NCBI GenBank assembly: GCA_033032865.1
Contig: JAWHQI010000276.1
Coordinates: 1,922,001-1,986,000 of the forward strand
Length of the DNA stretch: 64,000 nt
Source of the DNA: Dactylorhiza incarnata
Taxonomy: Eukaryota; Streptophyta; Magnoliopsida; Asparagales; Orchidaceae
Direction: 5' to 3'
Made by a program: the position numbers and the translations under genes. A model generated the notes under the pieces. That model was not told the origin of the DNA. It made no database searches and saw nothing but the letters and a program-made list of their open reading frames with translations. Below are positions 33,653 through 44,479 of the stretch, one piece after another. The number at the start of each line of letters is the position of its first letter. The first letter of the stretch is position 1.

Positions 33653-34356
33653 GGATAATATAGGTACCCAGTAAAGGAACAAGGAACAATTTCTATTATT
33701 CTATCGGGTGGATACATTTATGGGAAATAATTTGATTAATTGGAAGATTATGCTATGGTCTATGTTTCTATGCACTAATGTCATTATTTTTCATCGTATA
33801 TTTGTTTGTATTCAATTATGTCTCAGTATGATTGAAATCACTTAATTTATTTGTAAATTTTGTTAAGATAAATAAGGGAGATTGTCGGGAAAAATACCCT
33901 TTGATTTATCTCGCAAATTGTTCACAAGTGATTTCATTATCTAGGTTGTATTACCCATGTTTTATAGAAGGGGTAATTTGGTCATTAGATGTCTTAGGAT
34001 GTCACACTCTAATTAGGGTGTCAGAGACCAGTTGAAATGGAGTCTAAAATTCAGTTAAGTTAAACATGTGTTGAATAGAAGTCGATGCAGCTTCGACTAC
34101 AAGTCGAAGAAACTTCGAATAGAAGTAACACTAACTAAGACGGAAGTCGATGAATAAGTTGAAGTTGACGCAACATCGAGATGTACTTGACTCAGAAGAC
34201 ACAAGTCGAAGTAGTATTTGAAGTCAACGCAACTTGGACTTATAATCGACGCAAAAGGGAGAAGCTGTGAGTTCAGGATTCCATCTCGATGGACACGTCA
34301 ATATCTATTCAACGCAACGTCGACTGCATATGATAGTATATAAGGATGTAGTCTTA
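33653..34356 (+). repeat. Copia-E 3' untranslated region and partial 3' LTR
   Basis: The polypurine tract AATAAGGGAGAT (33871-33882) precedes an LTR starting TGTCGGGAAAAATACCC (33883). U3 holds CTTCGACT/AGTCGAAG hairpins (perfect 8-bp stem with a 3-nt loop at 34091-34109) and further GTCGA words. It stops just after a TATATAAGG promoter-like stretch (about 34341), so R and U5 are missing. No coding is seen in 33653-33870. Confidence 0.8.
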
Positions 34357-34627
34357 ATCACCTAGAGGGAGGGTGAATAGGACACTTTTAGTTTATTCTT
34401 TATCCTAGCTATTTTCTGAGTTAGTATTACAAATAAATCAAGTACACAGAAAACACACAAGCATTTATAGAGGTTCCTGAAGACAGGGTGTCTTGAGTAG
34501 TCCTCTTTCCCTATTCACCTCTCTAATAATGAGTTAGACAAGGCCAACATCTCCAATCTCAGCTCCAAGAGGTTACAACACAGATCCCTCGGGATCTCTC
34601 ATGTTTTCCCAAACCCTACCTCAGGCT
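34357..34627 (-). repeat. Unassigned copia LTR end fragment
   Basis: On the minus strand it reads like the 3' end of a copia LTR: GAACCTCTATAAATGC, then a CTATTCACCCTCCCTCTAGG tract. It resembles 40930-41131 of the Copia-G LTR (ACTACTCAAGACACCC... GGAACCTCTATA). No PBS is attached. It fills the gap between Copia-E and Copia-F. Confidence 0.6.
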
Positions 34628-35813
34628 TGTTAAAATTTTAGAGGTCCGTAATGAAGTAATAAATGCGGAACACTTCAACAACAATCCATAAGAATATCAA
34701 TCAGTGACAATGGGAATAAGAATATCAATCAGTGACAATGGGAAAACACAATAGTGCTCTTGTTATTCACTATCTCTTTACAGCTCGAGACATACATGGC
34801 GAGACATGATTCATAAGAATCAAGAAGAAGAGAAGCACAAGACACAAAAAACAAACCGCCAGAAAACTGCCAAAGTAATACCGCCAGATCGCTCGAACAG
34901 GCAAGCTGCACGACTATCCCTGAGACCGCGTGAAAAGAGCACAAGCCGCTGCTGTCAGACCGCAACCACAGACCGCACAACTCGCTGCTTTATCCAACTG
35001 CTGAAATCAACTGTCTGCACTTCTTGATCGCCCAGACCTCACGGTCTCAAGATCATAAAAGAACCCGCGAACACTTGACAAAGAACTCCTTCCTGTTGCA
35101 AGACCGCAACTCAAGACCGCCCGACCACTTAAGTCCGCCAGATCAACTGAGCCCGCTGCACAGTCCAAGAACTCCTAAACAAAGTCCGCACAGACAGATC
35201 GATGTCGAACTGGTTTATTCCAAGCTGGAAAAAAGGAGAATGTTGACGGTGACTGCTAGCCACTAACCTGCGAACAGAACAACCCGGCCAGACAACTCAA
35301 ACCGCGCGACCTTAGAAAGTGACCGGTATAATCAAGCCTACTTTGGTTCTTACAGTTCTTAAGTATGAATGGCTACCCTGGCGTCCCTATTTATAGGCAA
35401 ACGAACAGATATTGTCTCCGCCCTAAGAGATACCATCACCTTCCTTATTGAAGCACGCGGTCTCCAGAACCAGACCGTGCGGTCTCTTCATGACCTTATT
35501 ACACTTAAGCAAAACTGTCCATGATAGCTTGCCAAGAATAAACCGGCAGACTGCTCAGTTTCTTATAAGAACGCATGAGCAACTGACCGATCAGGAGCGG
35601 ACTGCTAGAAATGAGCTCAAGCAGACCGTAGAAGCGGCCTCAAGAACAAGACCTCCCGGTCTAAACTAGAACAGATTTACTTGGGCAAAACAAGCAACCA
35701 AACAAAAGTCACCAACACCAGAAACTCACGACCATAACGCTAGGTTGCGTGGTCTCTGCGGTCTCCAAAAATAGACCGCCCGGACAGACACTTCCACTTC
35801 AAAAATTAAAACA
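34628..35813 (-). repeat. Copia-F 3' LTR
   Basis: It is 1186 bp, TGTTAAAATTTT ... TTAAAACA on the + strand. A minus-strand TATAAATAG lies at 35387-35395. A 31-bp stretch (AAGAATATCAATCAGTGACAATGGG region, about 34690-34741) is tandemly duplicated here but single at 49877. Confidence 0.92.
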
Positions 35814-37308
35814 CTCCCCCCTTGAAATGGATATGGATATCAGCCCAAGTAACCTCCTCAACCATGTGAACGGTTCCTTCGACAACAGCTTTGTAAATAT
35901 GTCTGCGACATTTTCCTTGCTCTGCACATGCTCAACCATAAGAGATCCCTCCAACACATTCTCCCGAATGAAATGATGTTGAATCTCTATGTGCTTGGTT
36001 CGCGCATGACAAACTGGATTGTTCACCAGTTTGAGGGCACTTTCATTGTCACCCTGATGTAGAGTAGGACCATGCACCTCCCTATGAATGTCCTCCACAA
36101 GCCTCCTAAGCCAGATGGATTCCTGAGGTGCCAAAGCCGAAGCTTTGTACTCTGCTTTCGTGGTAGAGACAGACACAGAATCCTGCATCTTGCTGCACCA
36201 TGATATAGTTGTAGAGCCTATCATAAAGACCTATCAGAAGCTGATCTCCAATCATCTGAATCTCCTCCATAATCAGCATCCATGAATCCATGCAAGCATA
36301 ATCTCGAGTCCTTCCCATAGAAGAGACCCAAATTAGAGGTGGTCTTGACATACTTCAAAATCCTCCTCGCCGCCATCAGATGAGGCTTCTGTGGCCCTAT
36401 CGTATACCGACTCACTCGGCCAACCGCATACACAATATCCGGCCTCGTGATCGTCAAATATATCAGACTCCCGACCAAAGCCCGGAACACCAAAGGATCA
36501 GAAAGAACCTTACCTTCATCTCATCGAAGATGAATACCAACCTATAGTGGAGTAGAGCTGCTCTTCCCCCTTCCATGCTGAATCGGTTCAAAATTCGTTC
36601 TGCATACCCCTTTTGGGAAATAAGCATTTCACTCTCTTTCCTCATCACTTCGAGCCCAAGGAAATGGTGAAGCTCACCCAAGTCCTTCATCTCAAATATT
36701 ATAGCTAGCTCATCTCGAAGCCTAGCTACCTCCAACTCAAAATTTCCCGTGATGATCATATCATCAACGTACAACATCACCAAGACCTGAAACTCTCTTG
36801 TCTTCTTTAGAAATAAGCTTGAAACTGAGTCAGAAGCAAGGTATCCGCAGAACTGGAGGTATTCTGCTATCTTACCATACCACGCCTGAGGCGCCTACTT
36901 CAAGCCATAAAGAGCCTTCTTGAGCTTGCACATATATCTTGGGTACTCTTTGGAAACATAACCAGATTGTTGATCCATGAAGATATCCGTGTCAATCTCG
37001 CCATACAATAAAGCATTCTTTACGTCGAGTTTCCAAACCTTCTATCCTTGGCAAGCTGCCAATGCAATCACTACCCGAACCGAAGTCATTTTGGCAATGA
37101 GGCTGAAGGTTTCTTCATAATCCTCCCCATATTTCTGAGAGAAACCTTGAGCTACAAGGCGAGCCTTTTACCACTCAATGCTACCATCAGCCTTCTTCTT
37201 TGGCTTGAAAACCCATTTGCAAGTTACCGGAGTAACACACTCAACCTTAGGCACCAAGTCCCAAGTCTCATTCTTGCTGAGGGCAGCCATCTCTTCATCC
37301 ATGGCCAC
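35799..37308 (-). pseudogene. pol: Copia-F reverse transcriptase and RNase H
   Basis: RT motifs are scattered over three frames: CKLKKALYGLK near 36910, MLYVDDMIITGN near 36770 (catalytic YVDD), and LVGSLIYLTITRPDI near 36460. RNase H follows with DADYGGD, STTKAEY (Lys for the usual Glu), GDNESA, RTKHIEIQHHFI and VADIFTKLL, ending at the polypurine tract. At least three stops and three frameshifts are present, including TAA at about 37166 and TAG near 36895. Confidence 0.92.
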
Positions 37309-38880
37309 TTACCACTCCTTGACTCCAATGGCATTTTCAAAAAAAGATGGCTCTCTCTCATCCAATGGACCTGCGAAGAAACATGAGACGAAGCTCACCA
37401 AGTTTCCCCACGTATACCGATTTGGTGGAATAATAGTCCTTTTGGACCTCCTCAGAGCTTTACTCTGAACCACCTCTTCAACTACTTGTTCTAAAATAGC
37501 TCTCCTCTCAGGTAGACTTGGAGCATTGCTCCACCTGCTTCCAGAACCTGAAGCACCTGACCCAGAGCTAGAAGCACGTGGAGCACCCGGAGAAACAGGC
37601 AACTCCACCAGAACCTCCTTTGTAGCTTCTCTTGGTCCACCATCTATCCTGCTTCCTTTTAGCTCAATAGAAGAGCTACCCTGGAATGATGTCAGTTCGT
37701 CGAATACCACATCCCTTGAGACCACAGCTCTCTGTGTCTCTGGATCCATGCATCTCCAACCCTTCTTCTGGTCATTATAACCGACAAAAACTAGCTTCCA
37801 TGATTTCGCATCTAGCTTCGTTCTGAGGGAATCAGGAACATGCACATAGCAGGTAGATCTGAACACTCGAAGGTGTTCCACTGTAGGCTTAATCGTGAAC
37901 ATCAACTCATGAGGGGTCTTCATGTTGATGGGACTGTGAGGCATCCGATTGATGACATAGGTTGCACAAGACATTCCCTCTGCCCAGAAAGACTTTGGGA
38001 TACTCTTGTCATGAAGCCAACATTTGCAGGTCTCCATCAGATGACGAATCTTCTGCTCTACAATGCCATTCTGTTGTGGAGTGTGAGCACAAGAAAACTC
38101 TCTCTAGATGCCATGCTTCCTGCAGAAGTTAAAGAACGCTTTGGAGGTAAACTCGCCTCCATTGTCAGTTCTGAACTTCTTGACCCGCAAGTTGAGCCGA
38201 CCCTCCACTAACTCCTTGAACTCCACAAACCTCATGAGAGCTTCCGACTTCTCCTTCAGAAAATATACCCAAGTATATCTAGTGAAGTCATCAATCAGAA
38301 CTATCATAGTCCTGCTGCCTCCACGACTGACAGTTACGGTATGTCCAAATAGATCACCATGAATACACTCCAATGGTGCTTTACATATGCTTTGTGATTT
38401 GTCAAATGGAAGGCGTTGAGCCTTACCATATTGACAACCTACACAAACGTGACGTTCGCCGAAGGATGACAAACTAGGCAAACCTCTCACAAGGCCTCCC
38501 CCTGCCATAGCTTTCAACTTGTCCATCCCGACATGTCCGAGTCTTTCATGCCAGATAGCAGCGCTATCATTAGTCCTCATCTTAACAACATATGAACTTG
38601 TAGACAACATAAACAAGTCCTTCACCCTTCTGCCGACATGAGTGACTTCAGCCTCCACTGCCAACACGTTTCTAAGAAACTTCACTTCTGTTGGACCAAA
38701 CAAAATGTGATAGCCAACATCCACAACATTGGTCACCGAGAAGAGGTTTTTCTTCATTCCTGGAACATGGTAGACACTCTTCAACGTAAGATTACCTCTA
38801 TCATCATTCAAAGAAACTACACCATCCTTCTCTACTGCATGTATATGCCGGCAAAGAAGGGAACTTTGACTCGTCTACGG
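37309..38880 (-). pseudogene. pol: Copia-F protease end, GAG-pre-integrase and integrase
   Basis: 38811-38104 carries LKSVYHVPGMKKNLFSV, WHERLGHVGMDKL...CVGCQYGK, HGDLFGH and FRTDNGGEF. After a stop the 38037-37309 frame gives the integrase C-terminal region (FWAEGMSCATYVINRM, HLRVF, VSRDVVFDE) and the Ser/Gly-rich linker to RT (RRSKRTIIPPNR). The segment with the catalytic Glu (38100-38040) is interrupted by a stop. Confidence 0.92.
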
Positions 38881-39490
38881 TTAGGTGATGACCACAACCT
38901 GAGTCCATTATCAAATCATCCTAATAGTTGATGGAAGCCATAGCCTGAACACACATGCCTGTCATGAAAGCTCCATCACCCCATCTATTATCTGCATTGG
39001 AACCAGCCTCCTCCTTTCCTGCAGCATGCCCTGGCTGAAGATTGACTTTGCAGTCTCTTTTAAAGTGACCAAGCTTGTTGCACTTGTAACATCTCAGTCC
39101 TTCCTTCTTCTTCCCTTCAGACTTAGGAGCATAACTCCTCTCTTGCTGATATGAAGTAGATGGACCCTCGTTACCAGATGACCTCTTCTTCTTGTCCCAT
39201 CTCTTCTTCTTGCCTGAATAAAGCACCTTGCTCTCTTCTCCAGAGACAAACATCCCAGCCATTTACTTTTCTAAGCTCTCTTGCAATGCTAGCAAGTTCT
39301 CAAGCTCTAGCAACGATGGATGATTGGCCCAGCCTTGAAGAGAAGTGACAAAGGCAACATACTCCCTCCGCAAGCTGCGGATTATGTGCATCTTCAACTT
39401 AGCTTCTGAAATAGGCTTATTGGGAATCTTGCCCTCATGATTCTTGATTTGGAGAAGTCGCCAATTCATGAGAACTTCACTATGTATTTG
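38881..39490 (-). pseudogene. gag: Copia-F gag C-terminal part with zinc knuckle
   Basis: ISEAKLKMHIIRSLRREYVAF and SLLELENLLALQES match Copia-A gag. After TAA (39263-39265) the same frame gives a Lys-rich region and the knuckle CYKCNKLGHFKRDC (about 39080), then the protease start MDSGCGHHLT near 38900 behind another stop. The gag N-terminus and PBS are missing. Confidence 0.9.
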
Positions 39491-40201
39491 ATTATCTTCT
39501 TAGCTTTATCATCTCAGTAGAAAACACGTTCATAGAATGTCGACCTGACGCATATCGTCGAAAAGAACTGTCAAATTTTGTCGAAATGAAGCCTTGACGT
39601 CGATAAGGCTAAGTCAGAATGAATATCGTAGAAAAGAATCCTTGACGTCGATAAGGCTAAGTCAGAATGAATGTCGTTGAAAAGCCAAAGGCAAGGTCAG
39701 TGTCGAAGATATAGTTGAAAAGAAGCTGTGTTGTCGATAAGACTTAACAGGACAGGTATCGTCATAAAGAAGCCTTGTCGTTGTAGAGGCTAAGTAAGAC
39801 TGATGACAACTATATCATCGAAAAGAAGACGTGATGTCGAGAACACTGAGGATGCAGTTGTGAAGACGGGCAGTTGTTGAAGAACAGTCTGTCGATAACT
39901 ATATTATCGAGAAGATAAAGTTGTTACATTAATATCGAGAAATCAAGAAGATTACACTGACATCAGTTAAATGACTTCATGTCGTCTTAAGCTCGAGTGC
40001 AGAAGAGATGTCTAGTGTCGTCGAGATATTATCCTTGTCATCGTAACAATGGAAATATCATCGAGACAATTTGAAAAGTCGACAGACGCGCTGTCAGCAA
40101 TTAATGTCGCAGCCTGATTGTCCAATCAGCGCGTTCTCTTAAGGCATGGGCGTTTGTCAGAATAGGACATCATAGGAGACTGTTAAGCGGCATCTCAGTA
40201 C

Positions 40202-40209
40202 TATAAAAG
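40202..40209 (+). promoter_or_regulatory. TATA box in Copia-G LTR
   Basis: TATAAAAG in CAGTACTATAAAAGGGAA lies about 930 bp before the LTR end. Confidence 0.7.
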
Positions 40210-40579
40210 GGAATAGTGGATGCCCTAAACTCTGGCTCAAATCCTAGAACTTAAGAGAATCCCGCTAAGCAATTTTGAATAGAACAGTAACGGCAGAGAT
40301 AAGTAAAAACAAGAACGGAGAACAAGTTGATCTTCATCCTTTGTTCTCATGAGAATCAGTCTAGCTTCATCGACTGAAAAGATGAGTTCCAGATAGAAGA
40401 AAGCTTGAAGAAGATTTGCACTGTCAAGTTTCAAATCAAAATCATCTTCTTCAAGAAAAGAAGCCGATCTCCACCAGGCATAAGAACTTATTGTAAATCT
40501 TTCATTGTAAGGCTTGCGGGCCAAATCTATGAGATATGTTTTCAGATCTGTGTGTCAAGCTTGAGGGCTTAAGATCTTT

Positions 40580-40880
40580 GAGGCTTGAGGGCTAGGGCAG
40601 AGGGACTTGCGGGTCCAAACGTGTCGGGCTTGCGGGATCGGGTGCAGTGAAGGGGCTTACGGGCTTAGGCTGCAGGCAAGACTTGCGGGTCTGTGTTGTG
40701 TAGGGCTTGAGTGTCGGAGTGTCGGGCTTGCTGGCTCGGGTGCAGTGAAGGGGCTTGCGGGCCTAGGCTGTAGGCAAGAATTGCGGGTCTGTGTTGTGTA
40801 GGGCTTGAGGTCCTAAGTGTTGAGCTTGTGGTCTCGGGTGCAGTGAAGGGGCTTGCGGGCCTAAGCTATAGGGACTTACG
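40580..40880. repeat. 98-bp tandem repeat in Copia-G LTR
   Basis: CGGGTGCAGTGAAGGGGCTT starts at 40639, 40737 and 40835, exactly 98 bp apart. About 2.7 units of GGGCTTGCGGG-rich sequence lie downstream of the TATA box, that is, in the transcribed leader. Confidence 0.92.
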
Positions 40881-41131
40881 GGCTGGATACATTGGCGGAG
40901 TTTGCCGAGCCTAGCACACTGCTTGGTTGGCGCAAAGGGACAGAGGACTACTCAAGACACCCAATCTTGAGGAACCTCTATACAACTTGTGTTGTGTGTC
41001 TGATGAGATTTTTTGTGATTCTTCTGTGCAGTGCTTCCATTAAACTCATTACTTGCAAAATATTTTAAAACAACCATAATCACCTAACCCCCCCCCCCCC
41101 CCCCCCTTTGGTGATTATTCTATAACTCACA

Positions 41132-41148
41132 AGTGGTATCAGAGCAAG
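41132..41148 (+). other. Primer-binding site of Copia-G
   Basis: AGTGGTATCAGAGCAAG directly follows the LTR end and is of the initiator-tRNA-Met type. Confidence 0.88.
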
Positions 41149-41201
41149 GTTGATCAAGAAAGCGACTTAACCATCAGATCTATATCGTAGAACAACCCAA
41201 T

Positions 41202-43281
41202 ATGGTTGGAGGTGATCAGCATCGAGAGATGAGAGCCATGAAACTCCCAATTTGAACAAAGGAGAACTTTCCTATCTAGAAGGAAAGAGTAAGGTTGTTC
41301 ATGGAGGCAGCTGATCCAAGATTCTATATAACTATTCAATAGGGCCCCTTCATTCACATGACAACATCCACAATTAATCCAACTAGGATGGTGACAAAGA
41401 AGTATACAGACATGACCAAGGATGAGCTGACCTTGGCATGTCTGAATAAAAGGGCATAGAATGTAATCGTAAGTGCCATTGATGACTCAACCCTCCAGAA
41501 TCTCATTCACTGCAAGACAACCAAGGAGATGTGGGACTCTCTGATTGTCTACATGGATAGAACTGAAGAGGTAAGGGATGATAGAAAATCCCTTCTCAGT
41601 CAGGAGTATGAAGCCTTCAAGCAAGGCAAGATTGAAACCATCTCAAGCTGTTATGAAAGGTATTTCAAAATAGTGAATGGACTGAAAAATTATGGCAGAG
41701 ACTTCACAAACTCTGACCTAAATAATAAATTCCATAGATCTCTCTCTAAGGAATGGGATATAAAGATCTGTGCCATCAGAGAGATGGGTCAGCTAGGCAT
41801 CTTGGAGCCCAAGAATCTATATGGGAAGTTGTTATCCCATGAACTTCAGCTCAATACCAGGAAAGCTGAAGAGGAGAGCTCAAAAGGGAGCTCTAGAGAA
41901 AGATCTGTGGCTCTCAAGGCTGAGAGCACAAGAAGATCCAAGGACAAGACTCCCGCTTATCAGAATAGATCAGAGAGCAGTGAAGAGTCTGATGCCAGCA
42001 CATCAGACTCAAATGATACTGACAAAGAAATGGTCCTTCTCTCTAAGCAGTTCAAGAAGCTGATAACCAGAAGAAGAAGAGACAACTACAGACCCACCTC
42101 CTCAAGCTCAAAAAGATCTTATCAACATGACATGACTAAATCCTTAAGGGAGGACATGTATAAATCAAAACCTGGTAAATTTAATTTTGCTAACATTGTT
42201 TGCTACTCCAGTAATAAGACAGGTCACATAGCTGTTGATTGCTCTTCTAAGAGAAGGGAATCAAGGAATTATGAAGACAAGAGAAGGTCAAGGGACAAGA
42301 AGAAACCTGAAAGAGGGTTTATAGCAAAGAAAATCAGAACTCTAAGTGATTCTGATTCAAGCTCCTCAGATACTGAGGAAGAAGCACTGATTGGCCTAAT
42401 GGCCATAAAGGAAGACAACCAGGATTGCATCTCTCCTGGGAAGGTACCTATCTAAGCCCATCTGTCTGTCTCTGATTCTGAATCAGAAACACTCTTTGCA
42501 TGATAATGAGAGTGTGTCTGCAGCCAACAGCACGACCTCAAGATCTCAATATGATGGTGAATCTAACCTAATAAAGCAGTATAAGGCTTTGTGGAAAGCT
42601 TTCAAGAACTGCATGAAATTCCTCAAAGTCCAGACCAAGGAGTTAGATTCCTTGAAGACTGTCCAGTCAGAGCTCAAAGAGACAGCTGAAAAGTTGGCTG
42701 CCATGAGCAAAGAAGTGGACAGATTCAAAGAAGCCACAAGGCTTAAGAATGCTGAATTAGGTCAGAAGAACAAGGTCATTAAGGACCTTGAGGAGATGCT
42801 GCTGGATGAGAAGAAACTTTCTGCAAGCTTCTCTATTCCCAAGGAAGTCTTGCCTATCATTGATACCTTCTCTGGATCATTCAGAGCTGGTATAGGATTC
42901 AATCAGGAGACAGTCAAGGACAAAGGTTCTGAAGCTCAATCTTCTTTTAAGAAGGTACTAGCATCAGGTTCCTCTGGCCATGGACCTACAGCAACAACAC
43001 TGAAAAGTAAGGGAAAGGTTGCTTCCACAAAGCCTGTTCCCAAGAAGGTGGCCCAACAAGTGATGAAACCTACTCCTCCCAACTCTCACACATGTAAGGT
43101 TCACCCAAGACCTGTTAGGTCAGTTGTCTTCCCTCATGCACAACAGCACTCTCATCCTACTCAAATGGTGAGGCAGAAGAGAAGGTATAACAGGTATGAA
43201 TGCTGGTGTTGTGGGGAAGTAGGCCACTTTGCCCTGGATTGTTGGTTCAACCCAACAGGACTCAATGCAAAGAGATTGTAG
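41202..43281 (+). pseudogene. gag: Copia-G gag with two CCHC knuckles
   Basis: The ATG at 41202 opens the gag frame, which has four stops before 41470 and then stays open to 42455 (TTKEMWDSL, the core NNKFHRSLSKEWD, then Ser/Asp-rich). The first knuckle reads CYSSNKTGHIAVDC, with Ser for the second Cys. A frameshift near 42460-42490 leads to 42496-43281, with a coiled coil (about 42570-42830), PIIDTFSGSFRAGIGF and the intact second knuckle CWCCGEVGHFALDC (about 43200). The layout equals Copia-C gag. Confidence 0.9.
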
Positions 43282-44069
43282 AACCCTCAGTGGTGTGACA
43301 TTCCATTTTATTTTCCTAACAAGAACCATAGACCCAATTCAAATTGGGTACCTAAGGGTAATTAATTTTTCTTGCAGGTATGTCCAAATACCAACCAGTC
43401 TCCAATCTGGTATTTGGATAGTGGTTGCTCCAGGCATATGACTAGAGTCAGAAAGTTTGTAAGAAGCTTCATCCCTGTGGAGAATGGACCAACAGTGATC
43501 TTTGGGGGTTCAAAAAAGGGGATGACTAATGGTTATGGTAATATTACTAATGGCCTATTTACCATCACAAAAGTAGCTTATGTTAAGGGATTGAAACATA
43601 ATCTCATAAGCATAAGTAAACATTGTGATCTAGATTTTGTAATAACCTTCCACAAGGATAAGTGCATAATCAAGAAGTCCTTGGATTCTGAGGCTGTCTT
43701 GACTAGCACTAGGAGTGGTAATATTTATTACTTAAATTTCCTTAATGCAAATTCTTCCATGCCTGTGTGTCTTGTAGCTAATGATAAAGAGGTTCTAATT
43801 GTTCAATGGCATAAGAGACTTGCACACATTAACTATAAGACCATAAGCAAGATTTTCTCACAAGACTTAGTCAGAAATGGACCTAATATTAAATGCATCA
43901 AGGACGGTCCTTGTCAAGCCTGCCAACTTGGGAAGCAGACAAGGACCCGCTTTAAAAGCATATCTGACAAAGACTCCTTCAGGTGCTTATTTCTACTGCA
44001 CATGGATCTATTTGGTCCTATGTCAGTTCTCACCGTGGGAGGGAAGGCTTACACCCTAGTGTTCGTCGA
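43282..44069 (+). pseudogene. pol: Copia-G gag-pol boundary, protease and GAG-pre-integrase (copy 2)
   Basis: The gag end reads NWVPKGN then TAA (43360 region), and the same frame continues FFLQVCPNTNQSPIWYLDSGCSR. The DSG active site of the protease is therefore in frame behind a stop. GAG-pre-integrase (WHKRLAHINYKT ... CQACQLGKQTRT) and the integrase start (HMDLFGP, GGKAYTLVF) follow in one open frame. The frame then enters the Athila-like LTR at AGTGTTCGTCGA (44058-44069), where relatives continue V(D)DY. Confidence 0.92.
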
Positions 44070-44479
44070 ACGAAGCTCAGACTTCGTCGAACGCACGGGC
44101 AAAGCTTTCGTCAAACGCAGCTCAGGCTTCGTCGAACGCAGGGGCAGAGCTTTTTTTGTCGAACGAAGCTCCACTTTCGTCGAACACAGGGGCAGAGCTT
44201 TTTTTTGTCGAACGGAGCTCCACTTTCGTCGAACGCAGGGGCAATTTCGTCGAACGCAGATCATTAGGTTACACACCCTTGGTCACGGGTGTGACTGAGG
44301 GCGTGACTTGCGATTTTCTCCAATTTTCCCCAAAATTCTGCAAAAATAAAAGTAAACTATATTTAGAACAGAAATTATAAAAGAAGTGATTTTAAACAAA
44401 AATATAAATAATATTTGCAATTTTAAATTAAAACTAAACTAAATACTATAATTAAAATATGCATAAATACTACTCATCA
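44058..44479 (-). repeat. Truncated 3' LTR, Athila-like copy 2
   Basis: It keeps the TTCGTCGAACGCAG array and ends ACTACTCATCA. The neighbouring minus-strand polypurine tract is slightly altered (GTATGGGGTTATT against GTATGGGGGTATT in copy 1). Confidence 0.9.

Larger units (their letters stand above)
34628..39490 (-). mobile_element. Copia-F: 5'-truncated relative of Copia-A
   Basis: The 3' LTR (34628-35813), polypurine tract, RNase H, RT, integrase, protease and part of gag are in order on the minus strand. The LTR shares the GCGGTCT-type words, ATTCTTATGAATCATGTCTCGCCATG block and TATAAATAG promoter of Copia-A. Gag is cut at about 39480-39490 where Copia-G LTR sequence begins. The LTR fragment at 49841-50414 is the same family and might be its displaced 5' LTR. 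Confidence 0.9.
39491..41131 (+). repeat. Copia-G 5' LTR
   Basis: The left part is rich in GTCGA(T/A)AA and TCGTCGAAAAG words (39535-39950). A TATA box is at 40202-40209. A GC-rich 98-bp tandem repeat lies in R/U5, and a poly-C run of about 22 (41084-41106) precedes the end ATAACTCACA. The exact 5' boundary with Copia-F gag is unclear because no TG start at a typical site is seen. The ORF at 40237-40524 is LTR leader, not a gene. Confidence 0.8.
39491..44057 (+). mobile_element. Copia-G: 3'-truncated SIRE-like copia element
   Basis: It has a 5' LTR (start uncertain, about 39490; end 41131), PBS, gag with two knuckles, protease and GAG-pre-integrase. It ends at the first residues of integrase where it fuses to the Athila-like LTR. 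Gag and protease are close to those of Copia-C (VIKDLEEMLLDEKKL, PIIDTFSG). 26972-27683 duplicates its 3' part. Confidence 0.85.

Noticed and set aside
40237..40524. 95-codon minus-strand ORF in the Copia-G LTR with hydrophobic C-terminus
   Set aside because: It lies in the LTR leader with no relatives in other frames or copies and no start context on the element's sense strand.
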